From: an uncultured Planctomycetales bacterium
GTDB lineage: Bacteria; Planctomycetota; Planctomycetia; Pirellulales; S012-138
Assembly: GCA_937982665.1 (NCBI GenBank)
Contig: CALJLD010000239.1
Span: forward strand, 1 to 15,305
DNA length: 15,305 nt
Direction of reading: 5' to 3'
The notes beneath the pieces were generated by a model. That model did not search any database. It worked only from the letters and a program-made list of their open reading frames with translations, and had not been told where the DNA came from. The position numbers and the translations under genes were made by a program. Positions 1-5,739 of this stretch are shown in pieces (the first letter of the stretch is position 1; each line of letters begins with the position of its first letter).

Positions 1-67
1 GGAACGCTGCCGGCGAACGCTCGCCGCTCTGCGCTTATCAAGATTGCGGCTGTGCGCAGCGTCACGC

Positions 68-96
68 AAATGCGCGGTGTTAACCTGCGTGCATTT
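68..96 (-). terminator. Candidate hairpin terminator after the Rrf2 regulator
   Basis: The inverted arms AAATGC (68-73) and GCATTT (91-96) form a six-pair stem. Two further pairs follow after one mismatch when read on the minus strand. The hairpin begins at the regulator's stop codon and is the only structure there that could end the sulfur cluster transcript. There is no long U-tract after it, so it is not a textbook intrinsic terminator and its role is inferred from position. Confidence 0.3.
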
Positions 97-524
97 CAGA
101 TGTAGTACATGTCGCTTGGTGCACGCCGCACGCGCTCTTGCAGATCGGCAATTGTGACGGAGTCGAGCATCTCGCGTTGCTTGTCAGCAATCTCATTGCA
201 AACATCAAGCAGCGCTTGCGCCGCCGCGGAGTCAGCCGTCATCGAGGTCTGGTCTCTGCCGAGCGGACCCTCGATCGCCGAGATGACTTCGCCCAGAGTG
301 ACGCTCTCGGGAGCCTTTAGCAGTTTGTAACCGCCTGCGGCACCTCGCGTGCTGGCGACCAGGCCTGCGTTCTTCAGCTGCAACAAGATCTGCACGAGGA
401 AGCGCGAGGGGATGCCGTGATTGCCGGCAATGGCTCGTATGCGAACCAGTTCTCCGCCTTCAAAATTGGCGGCCAGTTCCAGCATTGCGATGCAGGCGTA
501 TTCCGCTTTTGCCGAGATCTTCAC
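96..524 (-). CDS. Rrf2-family transcriptional regulator, CymR-like (no Fe-S cysteines)
   Basis: A 142-residue DNA-binding regulator of the Rrf2 family, which includes IscR, NsrR and CymR. The N-terminus (MKISAKAEYACIAMLELA) and the winged helix-turn-helix (about residues 28-70, with the wing GAAGGYKLLKAPESVTLGEV) are typical. IscR and NsrR hold an Fe-S cluster with three cysteines around residues 90-106. This protein has only C11 and C109, so it should not bind a cluster in that way, as in CymR, the cysteine-metabolism repressor of Firmicutes. It starts with GTG at 524; no ATG is available before the conserved N-terminus. It is the last gene after sulfite reductase and cysH, separated from cysH by 126 bases that contain a hairpin. 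Its position suggests control of sulfate assimilation. That target is inferred; family membership is secure. Confidence 0.9.
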   Translation of the reverse strand: MKISAKAEYACIAMLELAANFEGGELVRIRAIAGNHGIPSRFLVQILLQLKNAGLVASTRGAAGGYKLLKAPESVTLGEVISAIEGPLGRDQTSMTADSAAAQALLDVCNEIADKQREMLDSVTIADLQERVRRAPSDMYYI

Positions 525-621
525 ACTAAACCAAGTTGTAAGCGTAACGCCAAATCACTGCGTACTGCGATGGGGCTGGGGATGATGAGGCTGAGATGTG
601 GGGGCAGGAAATCTTGCGGCG

Positions 622-643
622 AGATTCCCCGGGGTGGGAATCT
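622..643 (-). terminator. Hairpin just after cysH
   Basis: A perfect eight-pair stem, AGATTCCC (622-629) with GGGAATCT (636-643), and a six-base loop, lying seven bases past the cysH stop codon on the minus strand. No U-tract follows, so it may be a weak terminator, an RNA-stability element, or a modulator of read-through into the Rrf2 gene. The structure is seen directly; the function is inferred. Confidence 0.4.
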
Positions 644-650
644 TGACGAC

Positions 651-1532
651 CTACTCCGTCAAGTGCAAGCCGCATTCCGTCTTGGCAGAGCCGCTCCAGC
701 GGCCGGCACGTTCGTCTTCGCCGGTGGCCACTGCTCGCGTGCAAGGCCAGCAGCCGATGCTGGGAAAGCCCTGGTCATGCAAAGGATTGTAAGGAATCTT
801 CTCGTCCAGGATCAACTTCCAGACTTTTTCCTTGGTCCACGTGGCCAAAGGGCTGATTTTCGCGAGCTGAAACTTCTTGTCCCAGCCGATGATCGGTGCA
901 TTCTGCCGATGAGGGCTTTGGTCCCGGCGAATCCCGCTCATCCAGGCGTGATAGCCCGCGGCCGCCCGATGCAGAACTTTCACTTTGCGCTCCAGGCAGC
1001 AGCGATTCGGGTCCGTGCGATAAACCGGTCCGCCGTTCTGTTTCTCGTAATCGGCGACCGATAATTCCGGCGTTTCGAGCTGAACCTCGATGCCATATCG
1101 CTCTGCGATGCGGTCCCGCAAGTCCAGGGTTTCCTGAAACTGGTAGCCAGTGTCCAGGTTGAAGACGCGAACTCGCGGTTCCACTTGTGCCAGGAAGTGG
1201 AGAATCACGCAGCCTTCGGGACCAAAGGCCGTGGCCATGGTCAGCTTGGGAAAGAAGTGCTCCACAGCCCAGGCGATCACATCCCGCGGATGGGCTGATT
1301 CCAGAGATTGGCTATGGTGTTGCAGCAAGCGAAGCTGAGCTTCGGTGGGTTCGCCGCCTCGTGGCAAGCCGATGACCGGTGCGACGCTCGTCTGTACGTC
1401 GGTTGCCGGCGCAGCGGTTTCGCTTTGTGTTAACGATGTGCGTTTGTTGGCAGCATCCACAACGCGAAGTTGCGTTGCGTTGTCTGGCTCGGTGAGCGAG
1501 CCTGGCTGCGCGTGTCTCTTTTCCAGTCCCAT
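651..1532 (-). CDS. cysH: Phosphoadenylyl/adenylyl-sulfate reductase (iron-sulfur type)
   Basis: A 293-residue cytoplasmic enzyme that reduces activated sulfate (APS or PAPS) to sulfite with thioredoxin, feeding the sulfite reductase encoded just upstream. The nucleotide-binding fold is clear (MATAFGPEGCVILHFLAQ near residue 99, then FNLDTGYQF). The catalytic cysteine is C287 in the C-terminal ECGLHLTE. The cysteine pairs CC (178-179, in RCCLERKVKVL) and CWPC (261, 264) are the ligands of a [4Fe-4S] cluster. That marks the APS-reductase type common in bacteria; the E. coli PAPS enzyme lacks these pairs. The ATG at 1532 is preferred over an upstream in-frame GTG (1562) because AGGA lies seven bases before it. 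About 65 residues before the catalytic domain are Thr/Ser/Ala-rich, probably disordered, and longer than usual. Substrate choice (APS or PAPS) cannot be fixed here; the cluster cysteines favour APS. Confidence 0.95.
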   Translation of the reverse strand: MGLEKRHAQPGSLTEPDNATQLRVVDAANKRTSLTQSETAAPATDVQTSVAPVIGLPRGGEPTEAQLRLLQHHSQSLESAHPRDVIAWAVEHFFPKLTMATAFGPEGCVILHFLAQVEPRVRVFNLDTGYQFQETLDLRDRIAERYGIEVQLETPELSVADYEKQNGGPVYRTDPNRCCLERKVKVLHRAAAGYHAWMSGIRRDQSPHRQNAPIIGWDKKFQLAKISPLATWTKEKVWKLILDEKIPYNPLHDQGFPSIGCWPCTRAVATGEDERAGRWSGSAKTECGLHLTE

Positions 1533-1539
1533 GTTTGCA

Positions 1540-1543
1540 TCCT
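1540..1543 (-). promoter_or_regulatory. Ribosome binding site that supports the cysH ATG start
   Basis: AGGA on the minus strand lies seven bases before the ATG at 1532. The alternative GTG at 1562 has no such site. Most other genes in the window lack a recognisable Shine-Dalgarno sequence, so this one helps choose the start. Confidence 0.5.
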
Positions 1544-1558
1544 GCTGACGAAGACCGA

Positions 1559-1573
1559 GCACACGTTATGTGC
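1559..1573. repeat. Short perfect inverted repeat upstream of cysH
   Basis: GCACA (1559-1563) and TGTGC (1569-1573) are perfect five-base arms around a five-base centre, 27 to 41 bases before the cysH ATG. It could be a small hairpin in the leader or a protein-binding site. It does not resemble the palindrome at the sulfite reductase promoter. Arms this short also arise by chance. Confidence 0.3.
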
Positions 1574-1643
1574 GCGATCTTCTGCGATGTGCTTGTTGCG
1601 CGAAGACAGCTCGCAGCTGCGAACTGACAAAGTGGCGGAGACG

Positions 1644-1660
1644 GCGCCCTCAACGGGCGC
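1644..1660 (-). terminator. Hairpin at the end of the sulfite reductase gene
   Basis: A GC-only six-pair stem, GCGCCC (1644-1649) with GGGCGC (1655-1660), and a five-base loop, starting at the last base of the stop codon. There is no U-tract after it. In the 127-base gap before cysH it could attenuate transcription, protect the upstream message, or do nothing. Function is inferred from position only. Confidence 0.35.
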
Positions 1661-3543
1661 TAAGCACAGCGCGCGATTCCCAGCGTCGCATCCGTTGCTT
1701 CCGCTGATGTTTTTGTCTCTTGCGATGAGCATGCCGCGGAGGTGGCTGCTTTCAAGTCCGCGCACCATGCGAGGAGTTGTGCCTTACCTTGCCGATGGCA
1801 GAAGTCGCCGAAGGATTCGTTGGCATGTCGCGCATACTTGAAGAACGTCAGCACGGGCCGCAACACGGCGACGATCTCTTCGAGCGGCACCAGGTCTTGA
1901 TAGACGAAGTTCAGTCGGTCGCCGATTGTTCGCCCACCAAGGAACAAGGTGTACTTGCCCTGAGCTTTGCCGACCAGACCAACGTCCGAGTTATAGGGAC
2001 GGGCGCAACCATTAGGGCAACCGGTCATCCGCACTGTGAAGCGTTCCGCGGACAGTCCCAGCCGGGCGAGTTCTTGTTCCAACTCATCGATCACACTCGG
2101 GAGCGCTCGCTCGCTCTCGGTGATTGCCAGTCCGCAAGTGGGCATGGCGGGACAAGCCATTGACCAGCGGCGGGCGTTTGAGATCTGGTGCGAAAGCGGG
2201 ACACCATGTTCGCTGAGAATGTTCTCCACCAGCGCGCGATCTTCTTCCGCAATGTCCGTGAAGATCAAGCTCTGATGTGCGGTCAGCCGCACCCCAGGCG
2301 AAAGCAAACGCAAAACAGTGCGAATGGCCGATTTCCAGCGAACTTGTTTGGTATCCGCAATGCGGCCGTTCTCCACGTTCAGCCCATAGAACCACACGCC
2401 GGGGCGCTGCTCGCGCCAACCGATGTGATCGTCGAACTCAGTCACATCATCCGCGCGCGGCGGTGCAAGTTGCCGGCCGAGATACTCTTCCACCTTCGCA
2501 CGAAACTTGGGAAGTCCCCAGTCATGAATCAAGTATTTCAGCCTGGCGCGTTTGCGATCGGTTCTGCAGCCAAAATCGCGAAAGACCTTGACGATGGCCA
2601 TCGCCACGTCTGGGACTTCCTCAGGTTGCACAAAGGCCAGCTTCTTGGCCAAGGCCGGAAATGTCCGCGCGTTGCTGGGAGAGACGCCCATGCTACCACC
2701 GACAAGGACGTTGTAACCGACAATCTGGAAGTCTTCGCAGATGGCCATCAAGCCCAGGTCATTAGCGTAGAGGTCAACGCAGTTGTCGCCCGGCAAACCG
2801 ATGGCCGTTTTGAACTTTCGCGGCAAGTAAGCACGACCGTAAAGCGGATCTTCTTTATCTTTGCCGGGAGGTTCCTTACGCGTGATGCTGTTGCGTGCTT
2901 CACCGCGCGACTTGTCACACAACGTCATCTGTCCGTTGCTTTCACAGAAGCTTACGCGTTGATCGTCTTCCGCATCTGGATCTTGCAACCAGATCTCGTG
3001 ATAGGCGCTCGTCTGCGGGGCGAGCAAATCAGCCAACCGCGCTGCCATCTCTTGCAGCTGAGCGTGCACAGGATCGGTTTCGTGCGGAGCAGGGCAGCAC
3101 ATGATGTTGCGGCAAACGTCGCCACAGGCAGCCAACGTTGTGAGTTGCACATCGTTGATGCGTCGCAGCGTCTTTTGCAAATCGCCCTTGAGCACGCCAT
3201 GCAGTTGCAAGGCCTGGCGAGTCGTAATCCGCAGCGTGGTGTTGCCTACTTCATCACAAAGGTCGAGCTCTGCCAGCATCTGCTCAGCCGTGAGTCGCCC
3301 GCCAGGAATGCGAGTGCGGACCATGAAGGAGAATTCCTTCTCGCGCTTGCCGCCGGCTGGGGCTGATTTCTTGGCGCGCTCGTCGCGATTGTCTTGCTGA
3401 TACGTCCCGTGATGCTTCAGGAGCTGCGTCGACGGCTTGGAGAAATGATCCGTTTCGTCCGCCAGCTCCGCGGCCAGCGTTCCCCGCAGCCCGGCACTGG
3501 TCGCCTTGATTCCTTCTACGGGTGTGGGTTTGGGATCAGGCAT
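1660..3543 (-). CDS. sir: Ferredoxin-dependent assimilatory sulfite reductase (plant type)
   Basis: A 627-residue cytoplasmic enzyme that reduces sulfite to sulfide with six electrons, using siroheme coupled to a [4Fe-4S] cluster. The cluster cysteines are in ACPAMPTCGLA (C464, C470) and TGCPNGCARP (C509, C513). The first half carries TYQQDNRDER, FMVRTRIPGG and TLRITTRQALQLHGV, and the C-terminal half has SFGDFCHRQG; all match chloroplast sulfite reductase closely. ACGDVCRN corresponds to the ACGD(V/L)NRN segment of sulfite reductases, which argues against a nitrite reductase. The usual Asn there is replaced by Cys. The open frame begins at a TTG (3555), but an in-frame ATG at 3543 is the more likely start; neither has a Shine-Dalgarno site. 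After the family's normal end a Ser/Thr/Ala-rich tail of about 30 residues is added. It is the first gene of the sulfur cluster, with a strong promoter and a candidate operator in front. The electron donor is inferred from family type. Confidence 0.93.
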   Translation of the reverse strand: MPDPKPTPVEGIKATSAGLRGTLAAELADETDHFSKPSTQLLKHHGTYQQDNRDERAKKSAPAGGKREKEFSFMVRTRIPGGRLTAEQMLAELDLCDEVGNTTLRITTRQALQLHGVLKGDLQKTLRRINDVQLTTLAACGDVCRNIMCCPAPHETDPVHAQLQEMAARLADLLAPQTSAYHEIWLQDPDAEDDQRVSFCESNGQMTLCDKSRGEARNSITRKEPPGKDKEDPLYGRAYLPRKFKTAIGLPGDNCVDLYANDLGLMAICEDFQIVGYNVLVGGSMGVSPSNARTFPALAKKLAFVQPEEVPDVAMAIVKVFRDFGCRTDRKRARLKYLIHDWGLPKFRAKVEEYLGRQLAPPRADDVTEFDDHIGWREQRPGVWFYGLNVENGRIADTKQVRWKSAIRTVLRLLSPGVRLTAHQSLIFTDIAEEDRALVENILSEHGVPLSHQISNARRWSMACPAMPTCGLAITESERALPSVIDELEQELARLGLSAERFTVRMTGCPNGCARPYNSDVGLVGKAQGKYTLFLGGRTIGDRLNFVYQDLVPLEEIVAVLRPVLTFFKYARHANESFGDFCHRQGKAQLLAWCADLKAATSAACSSQETKTSAEATDATLGIARCA

Positions 3544-3569
3544 CGCCGAGACCAATGTTTATTTAATCG

Positions 3570-3583
3570 ATCGTAATTATGAT
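3570..3583. promoter_or_regulatory. Candidate operator palindrome at the sulfite reductase transcription start
   Basis: ATCGTAATTATGAT is a 14-base palindrome with a single imperfect pair (12 of 14 positions symmetric). It lies directly after the -10 element on the minus strand and covers the expected transcription start near 3578. A dimeric repressor bound there would block initiation. The Rrf2 regulator encoded at the end of the same cluster is the obvious candidate ligand. The palindrome is seen; the protein pairing is inferred. Confidence 0.5.
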
Positions 3584-3584
3584 G

Positions 3585-3613
3585 TTTATAGATTCTGGCG
3601 TTCGCTTTGCCAA
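3585..3613 (-). promoter_or_regulatory. Sigma70-like promoter of the sulfur assimilation cluster
   Basis: On the minus strand, TTGGCA (3613-3608) and TATAAA (3590-3585) are separated by exactly 17 bases. Each matches the sigma70 consensus at five of six positions. The predicted start near 3578 gives a leader of about 35 bases before the ATG at 3543. This is the best promoter match noticed in the window. Confidence 0.65.
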
Positions 3614-3829
3614 GATTGCAATTCCACGCTTTTCGCCAGGAAGTCGAGGATTTTGGCGCTCGACGCACGAATCCTGCTCAACAAAGTCAAGAATGCCTTG
3701 GGATACTCTTCGGGCTAGCCGAGTCGCGTCCATCGACGCAAGGCGCATTGGCAGCAAACTTTGCCTGTCCTTCCTGGACTAACGCAAAAATCAAGCATGA
3801 CAGCACAGTCTGGACGGTCTACCTTCGCG

Positions 3830-3858
3830 TTGTCCCAAATCCCCTGGTCGTCTAGAAT
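3830..3858 (+). promoter_or_regulatory. Candidate promoter of kdsD and downstream genes
   Basis: TTGTCC (3830-3835) and TAGAAT (3853-3858) are separated by 17 bases, matching the sigma70 consensus at four and five of six positions. The expected start near 3865 gives a leader of about 130 bases. The spacing is ideal but the -35 match is moderate. Confidence 0.4.
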
Positions 3859-3996
3859 CCGCGCGAATCTCGACATACCCAGGGCTTGCCGTATTCCGCC
3901 GAAGCCTGGCTTTCGCGGAACGGGCTTTGCACCCAGTGAACCCAGCACTTCAAGGCCACGGACGCGGTCGTATTTCCTTCAATCCTTGAGAAACGG

Positions 3997-5061
3997 ATGT
4001 CTCAGCAGACGCCCCCATTTCCGCCTCTGGAACGGCTGCATTATGCCCGCGGCATCTTGCGGGACTATGCCCAGCACCTCGAGCGGATGGCCGCTGAGTT
4101 GAGTGCGGACTTTCTGGATGCCGCGGAATGCGTTTTCAACTGCCAGGGCCGAGTTGTCGTTTCCGGAATGGGGAAAGCGGGCTACATCGGCCAGAAGATG
4201 TCAGCGACACTGGCGTCCACGGGAACCCCCAGTCACTTTCTGCATCCGGCGGAAGCCGTGCATGGTGATCTTGGTCGGTTGGCAAAGACAGACCTGGTGA
4301 TCATGTTCTCGCAAAGCGGCGAGACCGAAGAGATTGTTCGTTTGCTCCCCACGCTTGCGGAAATGGAAATCCCGCTGCTGGCCGTGACCGGCAACCCCAG
4401 CAGCACTTTGGGAACCGCCGCGCGGATTGTGCTTTCCTTGGGCAACGTGGAAGAAGCCTGTTCGCTCAGTCTGGCTCCGTCCACAAGCACAATGGCGATG
4501 CTGGCGATGGGCGATGCGCTGGCATTAGTGGTCAGCAAGATGCGAGGTTTCCGCGACGTCGACTTCGCTCGATTCCATCCAGGCGGCAGCCTGGGGCTGA
4601 AGCTCAGTAACGTGGAAGACCACATGCGGCCCTTTGCCGTTTGTCGCGTTGCCAACGATTCGCAAACGGTTCGCCAGGTTCTCACACACCAGTCAAACCC
4701 CGGCCGCCGCACGGGCGCGATCATGCTGACGGATGATTCCGGCCAGTTGACGGGAGTCTTTACCGATAGTGATCTTGCCCGGCTGTTTGAGCGGCACTGC
4801 GAAGCGCGACTGGATGGGCCGATTCGTGATGTGATGACAAAAGCCCCGCGAACGGTGAAACACGGAGCGCGAATGACCGAGGCGGTCAAGATTCTCGCCA
4901 ATCAAAAGATCAGCGAACTTCCCGTGGTTGACGATGCCGGTTGTCCATGCGGATTGATTGACATTACGGATGTTGTCTCGTCGTTCCCGCAACTCGCGGA
5001 TTCCGAGCACATTCGCAAAGACGAATCCGAGCCGCCATCCCGATTGGCTCGACCGGCCTGA
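3997..5061 (+). CDS. kdsD: Arabinose-5-phosphate isomerase, KpsF/GutQ/KdsD family
   Basis: A 354-residue cytoplasmic enzyme that converts ribulose 5-phosphate to arabinose 5-phosphate, the first step to the LPS sugar Kdo. An N-terminal SIS domain (about residues 40-180) contains VVVSGMGKAGYIGQK, ASTGTP, HPAEAVHGDLG and the phosphate-binding SQSGET. Two CBS domains follow (about 205-265 and 275-335). The active-site residues known from E. coli KdsD (K59, E111, E152, H193) align as K60, E112, E153 and H194, so the enzyme should be active. At 354 residues it is slightly longer than the usual 320-330 because of a polar C-terminal tail after the second CBS. The ATG start has only a weak upstream purine stretch. 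kdsC lies 97 bases downstream, supporting a role in Kdo synthesis rather than in gutQ-like sugar use. Confidence 0.96.
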   Translation: MSQQTPPFPPLERLHYARGILRDYAQHLERMAAELSADFLDAAECVFNCQGRVVVSGMGKAGYIGQKMSATLASTGTPSHFLHPAEAVHGDLGRLAKTDLVIMFSQSGETEEIVRLLPTLAEMEIPLLAVTGNPSSTLGTAARIVLSLGNVEEACSLSLAPSTSTMAMLAMGDALALVVSKMRGFRDVDFARFHPGGSLGLKLSNVEDHMRPFAVCRVANDSQTVRQVLTHQSNPGRRTGAIMLTDDSGQLTGVFTDSDLARLFERHCEARLDGPIRDVMTKAPRTVKHGARMTEAVKILANQKISELPVVDDAGCPCGLIDITDVVSSFPQLADSEHIRKDESEPPSRLARPA

Positions 5062-5158
5062 TGTTGCGTGTTCAAATCAAAGCGGCGCGAATCGCTTCGA
5101 TCCAGCGCCAACATGCTACCTGACACACTTCCCTGTCTCACTCACCAGCAGTCACTCG

Positions 5159-5716
5159 ATGAAACCATCGCAACGTTGCCAGAGCGTGCAGTTGATCATC
5201 ACCGATGTGGACGGCGTGCTCACCGATGGCCGAGTCATTTATGACAATCAGGGGATTGAGAGCAAAGCGTTTTACATTCGCGATGGCTTGGGCATCAAAC
5301 TTTGGCGCAAAGCCGGCGGAAAGTTTGCGATCATCACCGGCCGGAATTCGCACGTTGTCCAGTTGAGGGCAAGCGAGTTGGGGATTGACGCCGTTCGGCA
5401 GGGGATTGAAGACAAGCGAAAGACGGCCGACGAGATCATGCGGCACTTTGGCGTCACGGCGGAACAAACGGCCTACATTGGCGACGACCTGCCCGACATG
5501 GCCGTGATGCAGATTGTGGGACTTGCCGTGGCGCCGGCAGACGCGGCGAACGAAGTCCGTGACGCCGCGCATCACGTCACGCAGTTGGCCGGCGGTCGCG
5601 GTTGCGTCCGAGAGTTGGTGGAGTTCATTCTGCAGAATCAAAAACGCTGGGACGATGTGATTCAGATGTATTCGTCCAGCGTGTCACCGGCGGCCGGCAC
5701 AAGCCAACGAACTTGA
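5159..5716 (+). CDS. kdsC: 3-deoxy-D-manno-octulosonate 8-phosphate phosphatase (KdsC)
   Basis: A 185-residue HAD-superfamily phosphatase of the small C0 type that removes phosphate from Kdo-8-phosphate. HAD motif I is LIITDVDGVLTDG, with nucleophile D16 and acid/base D18. Motif II is IITGRNS (T60), the conserved lysine is K86 (EDKRKTADEI), and motif III is YIGDDLPDM (D109, D110, D113). The conserved C-terminal GGRG-VRE segment that closes the active site of KdsC tetramers appears as GGRGCVREL (145-153). The frame is open 67 codons further upstream, but the ATG at 5159 fits the family N-terminus exactly and the upstream part overlaps kdsD. No clear Shine-Dalgarno site. The length is typical apart from about ten extra polar residues at the end. 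The large membrane-anchored OstA-like protein starts 23 bases later. Confidence 0.96.
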   Translation: MKPSQRCQSVQLIITDVDGVLTDGRVIYDNQGIESKAFYIRDGLGIKLWRKAGGKFAIITGRNSHVVQLRASELGIDAVRQGIEDKRKTADEIMRHFGVTAEQTAYIGDDLPDMAVMQIVGLAVAPADAANEVRDAAHHVTQLAGGRGCVRELVEFILQNQKRWDDVIQMYSSSVSPAAGTSQRT

Positions 5717-5739
5717 GTTCTCATCGTGTGGGACCACTT

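Larger units (their letters stand above)
3544..3996. other. Divergent intergenic region between the sulfur cluster and kdsD
   Basis: 453 bases with no convincing gene. The left end is locally AT-rich and holds the minus-strand promoter and palindrome of the sulfite reductase gene. The middle has a plus-strand promoter candidate for kdsD (3830-3858). Short open frames on both strands do not resemble any family and overlap these signals. About 130 bases separate the kdsD -10 element from its ATG, and nothing distinctive was seen in them. Confidence 0.6.

Noticed and set aside
1..95. Possible tail of a plus-strand gene entering from the left edge, with a frame open to a stop at 103-105
   Set aside because: Only 34 codons, no recognisable residues, and it would overlap the end of the Rrf2 gene. 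Left unannotated because the evidence is too thin.
2188..3366. A 392-codon open frame on the plus strand opposite the sulfite reductase gene
   Set aside because: It is an antisense shadow of a gene with full family motifs. Its translation has no recognisable domain, and long antisense frames are common in GC-rich coding DNA.
3563..3948. Short minus-strand frames (64 and 77 codons) in the region between the sulfur cluster and kdsD
   Set aside because: They overlap the promoter and operator signals, have no family resemblance and no ribosome binding site.
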